From: Caldisericota bacterium
Lineage (GTDB): Bacteria; Caldisericota; Caldisericia; Cryosericales; Cryosericaceae
NCBI GenBank assembly: GCA_026390285.1
Contig: JAPLGH010000096.1
Coordinates: 1-5,801 of the forward strand
Reading direction: 5' to 3'
DNA length: 5,801 nucleotides
Made by a program: the position numbers and the translations under genes
Notes under the pieces: model-generated
The model's input: only the letters and a program-made list of their open reading frames with translations
Told to the model about the DNA's origin: nothing
The model's database searches: none
Shown here: positions 1-4,863 of the stretch, in pieces
How the letters are laid out: each line of letters begins with the position of its first letter
Numbering within the stretch: position 1 is the first letter of the stretch

Positions 1-143
1 AAGGGTTCCCTTATCTTAAGAAAAACATAGTCAGGGTATGTGGGAAGGATACACCAGTTCCATTCTCTCCTCCTCTTGAGCAGTATTATATACCACAGGC
101 TGAGGACATTCTCCAGGGAATAAAATCTGTGATGAGCAAATAG
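1..143 (+). CDS. acoB: 2-oxoacid dehydrogenase E1 beta subunit, C-terminal end (partial; probably AcoB)
   Basis: The frame starting at base 3 is open from the window edge to the TAG at 141-143 and encodes 46 residues. It contains RVCGKDTPVPFSPPLEQYY and, soon after, a P-x-x-x-D-I stretch. This is the typical C-terminus of the thiamine-diphosphate-dependent E1 beta subunits of pyruvate, branched-chain and acetoin dehydrogenases, within the transketolase C-terminal domain. The RV-G-x-DTPVPF-x-x-x-LE pattern is the diagnostic part. E1 beta pairs with E1 alpha to decarboxylate the 2-oxoacid (or cleave acetoin) and passes the acyl group to the lipoyl arm of E2 in the cytoplasm. The start and most of the protein lie outside the window. 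The fragment cannot separate AcoB from PdhB or BkdB. I favour AcoB because the next gene, 4 nt downstream, is AcoX-like. Family assignment is strong, substrate assignment moderate. Confidence 0.82.
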   Translation, partial: GFPYLKKNIVRVCGKDTPVPFSPPLEQYYIPQAEDILQGIKSVMSK

Positions 144-147
144 ACAA

Positions 148-1140
148 ATGAGAAAAGGAAAAATAGGAGTAGTTGCAAATCCGCAGTCTGGGCGTGATAT
201 AAGAAGACTTGTTGCCCATGCCTCGGTGTTTAACAACGAGGAAAAGGTCAATATTGTTGAAAGATTGCTTTCGACATGGGATAGAATGGGGCTTAAATCT
301 GTCGTTTATATGCCTGATTCCTACGGAATTATTCAGAGGGCATCAGAAAGAATTCGTGGCTTGAACCTAAAGCTTCAACCACTTCATATGCCCTTAGAGT
401 TTACCGAGGAAGATAGCGTCGAGGCAGGAAAGCTCCTTCAGAGCAACGTAGACGTAATCGTTGTGATAGGGGGAGATGGGACCCACAGAGCGGTCATAAA
501 GGGAATTGACCTTTCTGACCCTACACCTATAATTGGCATTTCCACAGGGACTAACAATGTGTTCCCTTCAATGGTTGAGGCAACTGTTGTTGCTTTATCC
601 GCATGGGCGATTGCTTCCCGAACTGTAAAAAAGGAGGAAGCTACAAGAAGGGAAAAGGTTCTCTATCTTTCCTGGAAGAATGGCAATGACATTGCCCTTA
701 TTGACATCGTCTTTACAGGAGAGAGTTTCGTAGGTTCAAGGGCTTTGTGGGAGCCGCAGTCAATTGAAGGCATATTTTCTTCAAGAGCAGGACCCCAGAA
801 TATTGGTTTCTCATCACTTCCAGGAATTCTGGTCCCCTCCGGCAATGATGATCCCTTTGGTTCCTTTACCCTTCTCGATAGTTTAGGTGAGAAATTTGTT
901 TTTCCCATTGCTCCGGGCAAACTCGTTGAAGTGTCTGTGTCAAAGTACGGCAAGCTCTACAACGGCAAGCCTTTCGTTTACCACTTTAAAGAGGGGACAA
1001 TTGCACTTGATGGTGAAAGGCAGATAGAGGTTTGCAGAGAGGATGATTTCTCAATAACTCTTTCAACAGAAGGACCCCTTACTGTCGATATTCCACTTTC
1101 CCTGAAACTTGGCGCAGAAAGAGGCCTATTCAAGGGTTAA
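148..1140 (+). CDS. acoX: AcoX-family ATP-NAD kinase-like protein
   Basis: This 330-residue protein resembles the ATP-NAD/AcoX kinase family. An N-terminal glycine-containing loop (VVANPQSGRDIRR, residues 8-20) follows the first beta strand. The nucleotide-binding signature GGDGTHR is at 108-114, preceded by the hydrophobic strand VDVIVVI, and STGTNN at 132-137 matches the second conserved loop. These are the GGDGT and GTxN motifs of the NAD kinase fold. The C-terminal half is a beta-rich domain of the kind found in AcoX proteins. AcoX proteins are encoded in acetoin dehydrogenase (aco) clusters, but their reaction is not firmly established, so kinase activity on NAD is an inference from the fold. 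The ATG at 148 lies 4 nt after the E1 beta stop, with only a weak Shine-Dalgarno, which suggests translational coupling. No signal peptide or membrane segment is seen. Codons are AT-rich, like both neighbours. The length fits the family and the frame is intact. Confidence 0.85.
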   Translation: MRKGKIGVVANPQSGRDIRRLVAHASVFNNEEKVNIVERLLSTWDRMGLKSVVYMPDSYGIIQRASERIRGLNLKLQPLHMPLEFTEEDSVEAGKLLQSNVDVIVVIGGDGTHRAVIKGIDLSDPTPIIGISTGTNNVFPSMVEATVVALSAWAIASRTVKKEEATRREKVLYLSWKNGNDIALIDIVFTGESFVGSRALWEPQSIEGIFSSRAGPQNIGFSSLPGILVPSGNDDPFGSFTLLDSLGEKFVFPIAPGKLVEVSVSKYGKLYNGKPFVYHFKEGTIALDGERQIEVCREDDFSITLSTEGPLTVDIPLSLKLGAERGLFKG

Positions 1141-1149
1141 TTTTTCTTA

Positions 1150-1839
1150 ATGAATAGGTTTGTCTTACTGCAGAGTGATACATTTAACCCTGAAGAGAAC
1201 TTAAGAATAGAGGAGAGCGTTCTAAATTCAAGCTCTCCTCTTATTGGTGTTTTAAGACTCTGGCAGAACGAACCCTGTGTTGTCATTGGGAAATTTCAGA
1301 ACGAGGAGTATGAGGTAAATACCTCTTATGTAAGAGAAAGAGGCATTCCTGTAATTCGCAGGTTTACAGGCGGAGGAACTGTTTACCACGATCTTGGCAA
1401 TTTGAACATCACATTTTGTAAGGGAAGAGATGATTTTATTTTCTCAAGTTATTTCATTGAGGAAGGAAGGGGCATTGCAGAAACTATATCAAGGGCTCTG
1501 AGAGATTTTGTTAGAGAGAATATAGAAGTTGACAAAAGAAATGCAATCTTTGTGAACAGGAAGAAGGTTTCGGGCTCAAGCATTGCAATTACAAGAGATA
1601 GATTTTTCTATCACGCATCGCTCCTTGTCAATACTAACCTTGCAGAGCTCAAGAGAGTAATCAAATGGGAAGAAAGTTATCCAGACGGGACAGGACGTTT
1701 TGTAAAGAGCAATAGAAGTGAGGTTGCGAACCTCTCCAGTTTCTCAAGGGACATATCAATTGAAAGGATAAAAGAAAGCATTATCAAGAAGTTTGAGAAG
1801 GAGTTTGATTTACGGGCCGAAACGAGTTCATCAATTTAG
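1150..1839 (+). CDS. lplA: Lipoate-protein ligase A, catalytic domain only
   Basis: This 229-residue protein belongs to the biotin/lipoate A/B ligase family. The lipoyl-AMP binding signature RRFTGGGTVYHD is at residues 70-81. It is followed by NLNITF and by KKVSGSS at 138-144, whose lysine (K139) corresponds to the conserved substrate-contacting Lys of LplA. The stretch FFYHASLLVNTNL (152-164) and KSNRSEVANL (186-195) complete the family pattern. LplA activates lipoate with ATP and transfers it to E2 or GcvH lipoyl domains in the cytoplasm. The protein is about 100 residues shorter than E. coli LplA and ends after the large domain. It lacks the C-terminal accessory domain, which in split systems is a separate LplB protein; none is visible here. 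The ATG is 9 nt after the acoX stop, without a good Shine-Dalgarno. Linkage to E1 beta implies service to the same dehydrogenase complex. An octanoyltransferase of the LipM type is the main alternative. Confidence 0.88.
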   Translation: MNRFVLLQSDTFNPEENLRIEESVLNSSSPLIGVLRLWQNEPCVVIGKFQNEEYEVNTSYVRERGIPVIRRFTGGGTVYHDLGNLNITFCKGRDDFIFSSYFIEEGRGIAETISRALRDFVRENIEVDKRNAIFVNRKKVSGSSIAITRDRFFYHASLLVNTNLAELKRVIKWEESYPDGTGRFVKSNRSEVANLSSFSRDISIERIKESIIKKFEKEFDLRAETSSSI

Positions 1840-1871
1840 GGCTGGCATCTGCCAGCCCGTGTTTGACTTTT
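1839..1871 (+). terminator. Rho-independent terminator after lplA
   Basis: A perfect 9-bp stem, GGGCTGGCA (1839-1847) and TGCCAGCCC (1850-1858), equivalent to 8 bp with a 4-nt ATCT loop, begins at the last base of the lplA stop codon. The T-rich tract GTGTTTGACTTTT follows. On the + strand this is a standard intrinsic terminator for the E1 beta-acoX-lplA run. The reverse orientation has no T tract. Confidence 0.82.
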
Positions 1872-1879
1872 GACAAATC

Positions 1880-1906
1880 CCTTGATTCCCGCTCTGATTG
1901 TAACCA
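1880..1906 (+). repeat. IS left terminal inverted repeat
   Basis: This 27-bp repeat begins CCTTGATTCCCGCT and ends TTGTAACCA. It pairs with 3120-3146 at 24 of 27 positions. The three mismatches lie in the 4 bases between those two blocks. Confidence 0.9.
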
Positions 1907-2006
1907 GTAATCAAGAGAATCTTCTCAATATCAAGAATTGACCGACTATTCTTCTTGGCTCTCATGTGAAACCAGGTTCCAAGAATAGCCATGAAAGCTA
2001 TGGAAG

Positions 2007-3134
2007 ATGCACGCAAACCATACCGGGCCGACGCTCGCCCTCGACGCTGTCACCAAGGAGCTGGGTCTTGGCAAGGTACTCGACAGGGGCTTTCCGGAGA
2101 CCTCCGGGCAGATTCTGGCCATGGCCTACCACCTCGTGTGCCGTGGCGACGGCCTTCTGCAGATCAGCCTCGCCCTGCTCTTTGGTCAGAAGAGCATGCT
2201 TCCTGTGTCCTACCGGGAGCTTCCGGGGAACATCAGCGACGTGAAGACGCTGAAAAACCTGCTGGACACCTTCGGCAAGCTTGGCATGCCAACGGTGCAT
2301 CTCGTCATGGACAGGGGCTTCTACAGCAAGAAGAACGTGGATGACCTCCTTGCCGAAGGACACAAGTTCGAGATAGGGGTCCCCCTGCGCTGCAAATGGC
2401 TTCAGGACCTGGTGGACCAACAACGCGACGACATGCAGCTGCCTCAGAATATGAAGTGGATCGGCGGAGAGATGGTCTACGCCGTCACGTGTCTCCACTC
2501 ATGGGGTGAGGACCGAAAGCGCTGTACCGTGCATCTGTATTACAACCACCAGACAGTGGGGGACACCATCAGCGACTTCAACGGCAAGCTGCTTACCTCC
2601 TAGCGGGAGCTTGAGTCAGGGGAGCTGGTTCCAGAGCATGAGGAGCTCTACAAATGGTATTTCACGGTGGGGGAGACCCCGAAACGTGGACGGCGGATCA
2701 CCGTGAATGTGGAGGTCGTGAGGGAACACCAGAACAGGTATTGTGGCTATTACGCCATCCTCACGAACGATGTGAAGGACCCGGTCCTCGCCCTCCGTAT
2801 CTACCGTGACAAGGATGTCGTGGAGAAGTGCATGGGCGGCCTGAAGAACCAGCTGGACAGGAAGCGCCTCAGGACGCACGGGAGATTCTCGACCGATGGG
2901 CGGCTGCCGGTGCAGTTCATCGCCGTAACGGTGATGAGCCCGCTGCGGAACAAGATGCGCGAGCTCAAGCTGGACGAGAAGTTCACGGTGTGCCAGTTGC
3001 TGGCGGATCTGGAGACCCTCAGCGAGATCAGATTCTCAGGCCGGTACGGGAAGTTGCTGACCGAGACGACCAAAGCTCAACGTGCCATGATGGAGAGCCT
3101 TGGCGTCCCGGCGGAGACATGGTTACAAGAATAG
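2007..3134 (+). pseudogene. IS1634-like transposase, deleted and interrupted by an amber codon
   Basis: One frame runs from 2007 to the TAG at 3132-3134 and is broken by TAG at 2601-2603. Segments in order are GPTLALDAVTKELGL near the start (the N-terminal region of these transposases) and then LQISLALLFG with LPVSYRELPGNISD. HLVMDRGFYSKKN follows, carrying the second catalytic Asp (D102). After the stop come KDPVLALRIYRDKDVVEK and GGLKNQLDRKRLRTH, which hold the catalytic Glu in a Y-x2-K-x3-E-x6-K version of the IS4 YREK signature. Residues 49-51 (about 2151-2160) join CRGDGL directly to LQISLALL. In relatives about 100 residues lie between these, including the first catalytic Asp and a GYNRD-type motif, so I infer an in-frame deletion. 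The roughly 80-100 residues expected before GPTLALD are also absent, with an in-frame TGA at 1992. The amber probably arose from CAG (Gln) by a C-to-T change. Not functional. Confidence 0.85.
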
Positions 3135-3146
3135 CGGGAATCAAGG
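3120..3146 (-). repeat. IS right terminal inverted repeat
   Basis: Read on the - strand it begins CCTTGATTCCCGCT and ends TTGTAACCA, matching the left repeat except for three central bases. The transposase stop codon TAG at 3132-3134 lies inside it, so the repeat overlaps the end of the coding frame. Confidence 0.9.
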
Positions 3147-3172
3147 TCGAGAATGCATGTGTTGTTTCCGAC

Positions 3173-3197
3173 TTCGCTCGCAAGTTCAGCGAGCGAA
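3173..3197. repeat. 9-bp inverted repeat beside the IS
   Basis: TTCGCTCGC (3173-3181) and GCGAGCGAA (3189-3197) pair perfectly around a 7-nt loop, 26 bp outside the right IS end. A second small repeat, ATGCA-GT-TGCAT-like (3206-3217), follows. There is no T tract, so it is not an obvious terminator. The function is unknown; it could be a recombination or binding site, or a feature of a lost gene. Confidence 0.6.
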
Positions 3198-3274
3198 AGG
3201 TGCGCATGCAGTTGCATACCCACAAGGGTCTCGCAGACTAGACAGGGTTTGGAATTCGCGATCGGAGCGACCCT

Positions 3275-3310
3275 GGCCGTGAGTGCTATCTGCTCACGGC
3301 CGTTCTTCAC
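3275..3310 (+). terminator. Terminator-like hairpin
   Basis: A perfect 9-bp GC-rich stem, GGCCGTGAG (3275-3283) and CTCACGGCC (3293-3301), with a 9-nt loop is followed by GTTCTTCAC. The T content downstream is modest, so termination would be weaker than at 1839. The orientation suits a + strand transcript, perhaps of the gene whose possible tail ends at 3241 and whose body was lost at the IS. Confidence 0.5.
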
Positions 3311-3319
3311 GCCTGGAGC

Positions 3320-3347
3320 TTGACAGCCAGATGTCCTCCGATACATT
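3320..3347 (+). promoter_or_regulatory. Sigma-70-type promoter candidate
   Basis: A perfect -35 hexamer TTGACA (3320-3325) is followed after 16 bp by TACATT (3342-3347), which matches TATAAT at 4 of 6 positions. It lies directly after the hairpin at 3275-3301 and upstream of a strong ribosome binding site and ATG at 3393. Transcription would begin near 3354, inside the palindromic region described next. Confidence 0.5.
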
Positions 3348-3375
3348 GATACGGCTTCATCAATGCGAGCATTGA
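3344..3375 (+). promoter_or_regulatory. Possible operator: three CATTGA half-sites
   Basis: CATTGAT (3344-3350) and ATCAATG (3359-3365) form an inverted repeat with an 8-nt spacer. The second arm also forms CAATGC-GA-GCATTG (3361-3374) with a third copy, CATTGAC (3370-3375 region). The cluster overlaps the candidate -10 box and the expected transcription start, a usual place for a repressor to bind. No regulator is identified in the window, so this is inference from the geometry. Confidence 0.35.
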
Positions 3376-3392
3376 CAACCAGGAGGTGGCTC

Positions 3393-3779
3393 ATGAACGA
3401 AGACAGCATGATAAGAAAAGCCACGCGGCCCATCGAGAAGAACCGCCGGACACGGAGCAAACCAGCGAAGATCCGGCACCTTCAGAAACAGCAGAAGCTG
3501 TGGATGGTGTCCAAGATGGAATGGCGCAAGTCCGGGACAAGACCAGGACCTGCGCCTTTTCCATTTCTGCAGCTCGCACTCGCGGCCGCAAGGAGTGCTG
3601 TGAGACCCTGCGACACAAACTGCAGCGCATCGGTTCTGACCAGTTGTTCGAGCAAGAGCATGTCGCTCGAGAGGCGTGACTGCACATCACCCGAATGCTC
3701 ACCATGCATTGCGCCAGCCGTTGCACGAGCAAGACGGTCGACCGCACGGTCACGGAAGCGTCGTGCAGGCGTTCGCTGA
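3393..3779 (+). CDS. Orphan reading frame of unknown function, probably a truncated gene
   Basis: The ATG at 3393 is preceded by a perfect Shine-Dalgarno AGGAGG (3381-3386) with 6-nt spacing, and by a promoter candidate at 3320-3347. The frame runs 128 codons to TGA at 3777-3779. The first 50 or so residues are strongly basic (MNEDSMIRKATRPIEKNRR at the start, later LQKQQKLWMVSKMEWRKS). Their codons have the high G/C third-position bias of this block. After about base 3540 that bias disappears and the translation becomes Ser/Cys/Arg-rich. From about 3565 the opposite strand carries the ABC exporter remnant. I therefore read 3393 to about 3540 as a genuine gene start that has lost its 3' part, with the rest of the frame accidental. 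The family is not recognised; the basic character is compatible with nucleic-acid binding but does not show it. A complete small basic protein is the alternative. Confidence 0.35.
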   Translation: MNEDSMIRKATRPIEKNRRTRSKPAKIRHLQKQQKLWMVSKMEWRKSGTRPGPAPFPFLQLALAAARSAVRPCDTNCSASVLTSCSSKSMSLERRDCTSPECSPCIAPAVARARRSTARSRKRRAGVR

Positions 3780-4017
3780 AGTGGCCTGCAAGGAGTTTCC
3801 CGAGAAACGTGCACCTCACGGATGCGACGCCAACCACGACACCGACAACGATGACTTGGCGGAGAGCCTGCAGGCCTGCGCCGGCGACGACGAGGGAGAG
3901 GGAACGGCCGAAGATGTCGGCGAAGGCCACCGTTGCTACCGACACGACGACGGCGCAGGCAACAGCTCCCACGAACAGCCAGATCAGCGTACCAGCCTCA
4001 TGGAACAGGCGCTTCAT
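3565..4017 (-). pseudogene. ABC exporter membrane-domain remnant, frameshifted and truncated
   Basis: On the - strand an ATG at 4015-4017 has a good Shine-Dalgarno (GAGGAAATGGC before ATG). It opens a frame with two hydrophobic segments (LIWLFVGAVACAVVVSVATV and, after FADIFGRSL, VVAGAGLQALRQVIVVGVVVGV). HFSERLHDA follows, and then the frame turns implausible. The next frame continues with FRDRAVDRLARATAGAMHG and then EHSGDVQSRLSSDMLLLEQL. That is the coupling region of type I ABC exporter membrane domains, where the usual pattern is LF-x-x-LLRLP...G-D/E-x-x-SRL-x-x-D. A shift of one base near 3750-3765, most simply a 1-nt loss, restores the family sequence. Similarity ends after LTALLAAAS near 3565, so the rest of the membrane domain and the whole ATPase domain are missing. 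The intact relative would be a roughly 570-600-residue half-transporter; its substrate cannot be told. Codons are GC-rich like hutU. Confidence 0.6.
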
Positions 4018-4161
4018 GCCATTTCCTCGGTCTGTCCCCAGGCGGTCAACCCCGCAACAACCATCCCTGGCGCTGCCTGCAGCCCCTTGCTCATCATGTC
4101 AACCCTGTCTCACAGATATAGTAACCCCGACCTGTGCATGGGGTCGGCCCTAGGGTGTGAC
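4018..4161. other. Intergenic region between the nitroreductase and the ABC remnant
   Basis: This 144-bp - strand spacer contains a modest hairpin just after the nitroreductase stop codon, the palindrome CCCTAGGG (4148-4155), and two copies of GTCAACCC (4045-4052 and 4098-4105). The latter copy includes TTGACA on the - strand, but no good -10 box follows at the right distance, so I do not call a promoter. Confidence 0.4.
4127..4146 (-). terminator. Weak terminator candidate after the nitroreductase
   Basis: CCGACC (4127-4132) and GGTCGG (4141-4146) form a 6-bp stem with an 8-nt loop, 16 bp beyond the nitroreductase stop on the - strand. The downstream - strand sequence, GGGTTACTATATCTG, is only moderately T-rich, so the call is tentative. 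Confidence 0.35.
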
Positions 4162-4848
4162 TTACCAGGAAATGCTGTACGTTCCTGTGTCTAGCCGTGT
4201 CACCGTTGCGGCGCCTGCAAGCTGGCGGGCGGTGACCATAGCGTTTGCCAGGCAGATGCCGAGGTCGGGGAAACGGCCCGTATCACCCTTGATGACGATT
4301 TGAGTGTCCGACACTACTTCAAAGTTCCAGGACTGGCGATTTATGGCGGAGGGGGCAAGGCGGGCGGACTCCATGACAGTACGTACCAGCGGTGACGAGT
4401 CTGCAGGGATGCCACCCGTCACCAACTGTTCAAGCGACTTACGGGTATGTCCGCGTGACAATGCGCCCAGCATGGCTGATCGTACGCCCGGTGTGCCAGG
4501 TTTGCCAAAGACGATCGAACAAGGGCTGCCGGGCATGTGTGCCATGCCATACCAGCATGTTCCCCATCCCTCTGCGGTCAAGCCGAGCACAGACTGCTCG
4601 CCCCTGTAGCCATATTCGACCAGCTCCTCGTTTGACGTGCCGCACCCAGCGTACAGCAGGCCGCTGCCCCCCATCGGCGCAGCGTCGGCGATCTTCCAGT
4701 CCAGATGAATGCCGCTGTCGAGTGGGACTGCGCTGGCGACGGCTCCCATGATCTGAGCCCGGTCGGCGTCAGTCAACGTGTGCTGCTCATAGTCGCGTAT
4801 CGAATGACGCGTACGTATCAGTTCGATGTAGTTGAGTTCCTTTTCCAT
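4162..4848 (-). CDS. TM1586-type nitroreductase-family flavoprotein
   Basis: This 228-residue protein resembles the putative nitroreductase family typified by Thermotoga TM1586. Family marks are IELIRTRHSIRDYE (8-21), the N-terminal R-x-S-x-R/K FMN-phosphate contact region, then EYGYRGEQSVLGL (78-90) and GWGTCWYGM (94-102). SARLAPSAINRQSWNFEVV follows at 161-179, where the APSA-x-N-x-Q motif is the usual flavin-site signature, then DLGICLANAM (195-204). Members are inferred to bind FMN and reduce small substrates with NAD(P)H; the substrate is not known. It is soluble, with no signal peptide. The ATG at 4846-4848 is 12 nt after the hutU stop, with the Shine-Dalgarno GGAGG overlapping and adjoining that stop (TAGGAGG) at 8-9 nt spacing, so the two are cotranscribed and probably coupled. 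Whether it takes part in histidine catabolism is unproven. The gene is intact and its composition matches hutU. Confidence 0.82.
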   Translation of the reverse strand: MEKELNYIELIRTRHSIRDYEQHTLTDADRAQIMGAVASAVPLDSGIHLDWKIADAAPMGGSGLLYAGCGTSNEELVEYGYRGEQSVLGLTAEGWGTCWYGMAHMPGSPCSIVFGKPGTPGVRSAMLGALSRGHTRKSLEQLVTGGIPADSSPLVRTVMESARLAPSAINRQSWNFEVVSDTQIVIKGDTGRFPDLGICLANAMVTARQLAGAATVTRLDTGTYSISW

Positions 4849-4863
4849 TGGCCGAGCCTCCTA
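4849..4863 (-). promoter_or_regulatory. Shine-Dalgarno of the nitroreductase joined to the hutU stop
   Basis: On the - strand the hutU stop TAG runs directly into GAGG, giving TAGGAGG, followed by CTCGGCCA and the ATG. This arrangement fixes the nitroreductase start and suggests translation coupled to hutU. Confidence 0.75.

Larger units (their letters stand above)
1880..3146 (+). mobile_element. Decayed IS4-superfamily (IS1634-like) insertion sequence
   Basis: A 1267-bp segment is bounded by matching inverted repeats and contains one disrupted DDE transposase. The right repeat overlaps the transposase stop codon, as expected for a compact IS. IS1634-like elements are normally longer (about 1.5-2 kb), and the shortfall agrees with missing N-terminal and internal coding segments. 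Bases 1907-1990 inside the left end are AT-rich and carry no recognisable transposase sequence, whereas the body from about 2007 is GC-rich. No convincing target-site duplication is seen: the flanks are ...TTTTGACAAAT and TCGAGAATGCATG.... The copy should be unable to move by itself, though its ends might still be used by an intact transposase elsewhere in the genome. Confidence 0.85.
3147..3392. other. Non-coding or degraded stretch right of the IS
   Basis: No recognisable intact gene lies between the IS and the start codon at 3393. On the + strand a short frame continues out of the IS and ends at TAG 3239-3241; its last part reads SDFARKFSERKVRMQLHTHK. It looks codon-like but I do not recognise it, and much of it lies over an inverted repeat, so it may be a gene tail or chance. 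After it come a terminator-like hairpin (3275-3301), a promoter-like pair (3320-3347) and palindromic sequence up to the ribosome binding site. G+C here is clearly higher than left of the IS. Confidence 0.5.

Noticed and set aside
1870..1898. A hybrid promoter with TTGACA in the flank and TCTGAT in the left repeat
   Set aside because: The -10 match is only partial and the downstream transposase is defective, so there is not enough support to call it.
1831..2016. A 61-residue - strand frame across the left IS end
   Set aside because: It reads through the terminal repeat and the lplA terminator, has no supporting ribosome binding site, and matches no family I recognise.
2601..2603. In-frame TAG as recoded pyrrolysine or another programmed readthrough
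   Set aside because: The same element has lost other essential parts and shows no recoding signal. A simple CAG-to-TAG nonsense change in a dying IS is sufficient.
1859..3170. Target-site duplication around the IS (for example GTGTTTGACTT against GTGTTGTTTCCGACTT)
   Set aside because: The similarity is loose, interrupted and not adjacent to both repeat ends, so it does not qualify as a duplication.
3391..4017. A single 208-residue - strand membrane protein reading through to 3391
   Set aside because: Only the first part, to about 3765, looks genuine. After that the translation becomes Ser/Cys/Arg-rich, while the neighbouring frame carries the ABC exporter pattern, so this is a frameshifted remnant and not one intact protein.
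3676..4194. A 172-residue His/Asp-rich + strand frame
   Set aside because: It lies opposite the hydrophobic ABC exporter segments and its composition is what the complement of those codons would give. It has no good ribosome binding site.
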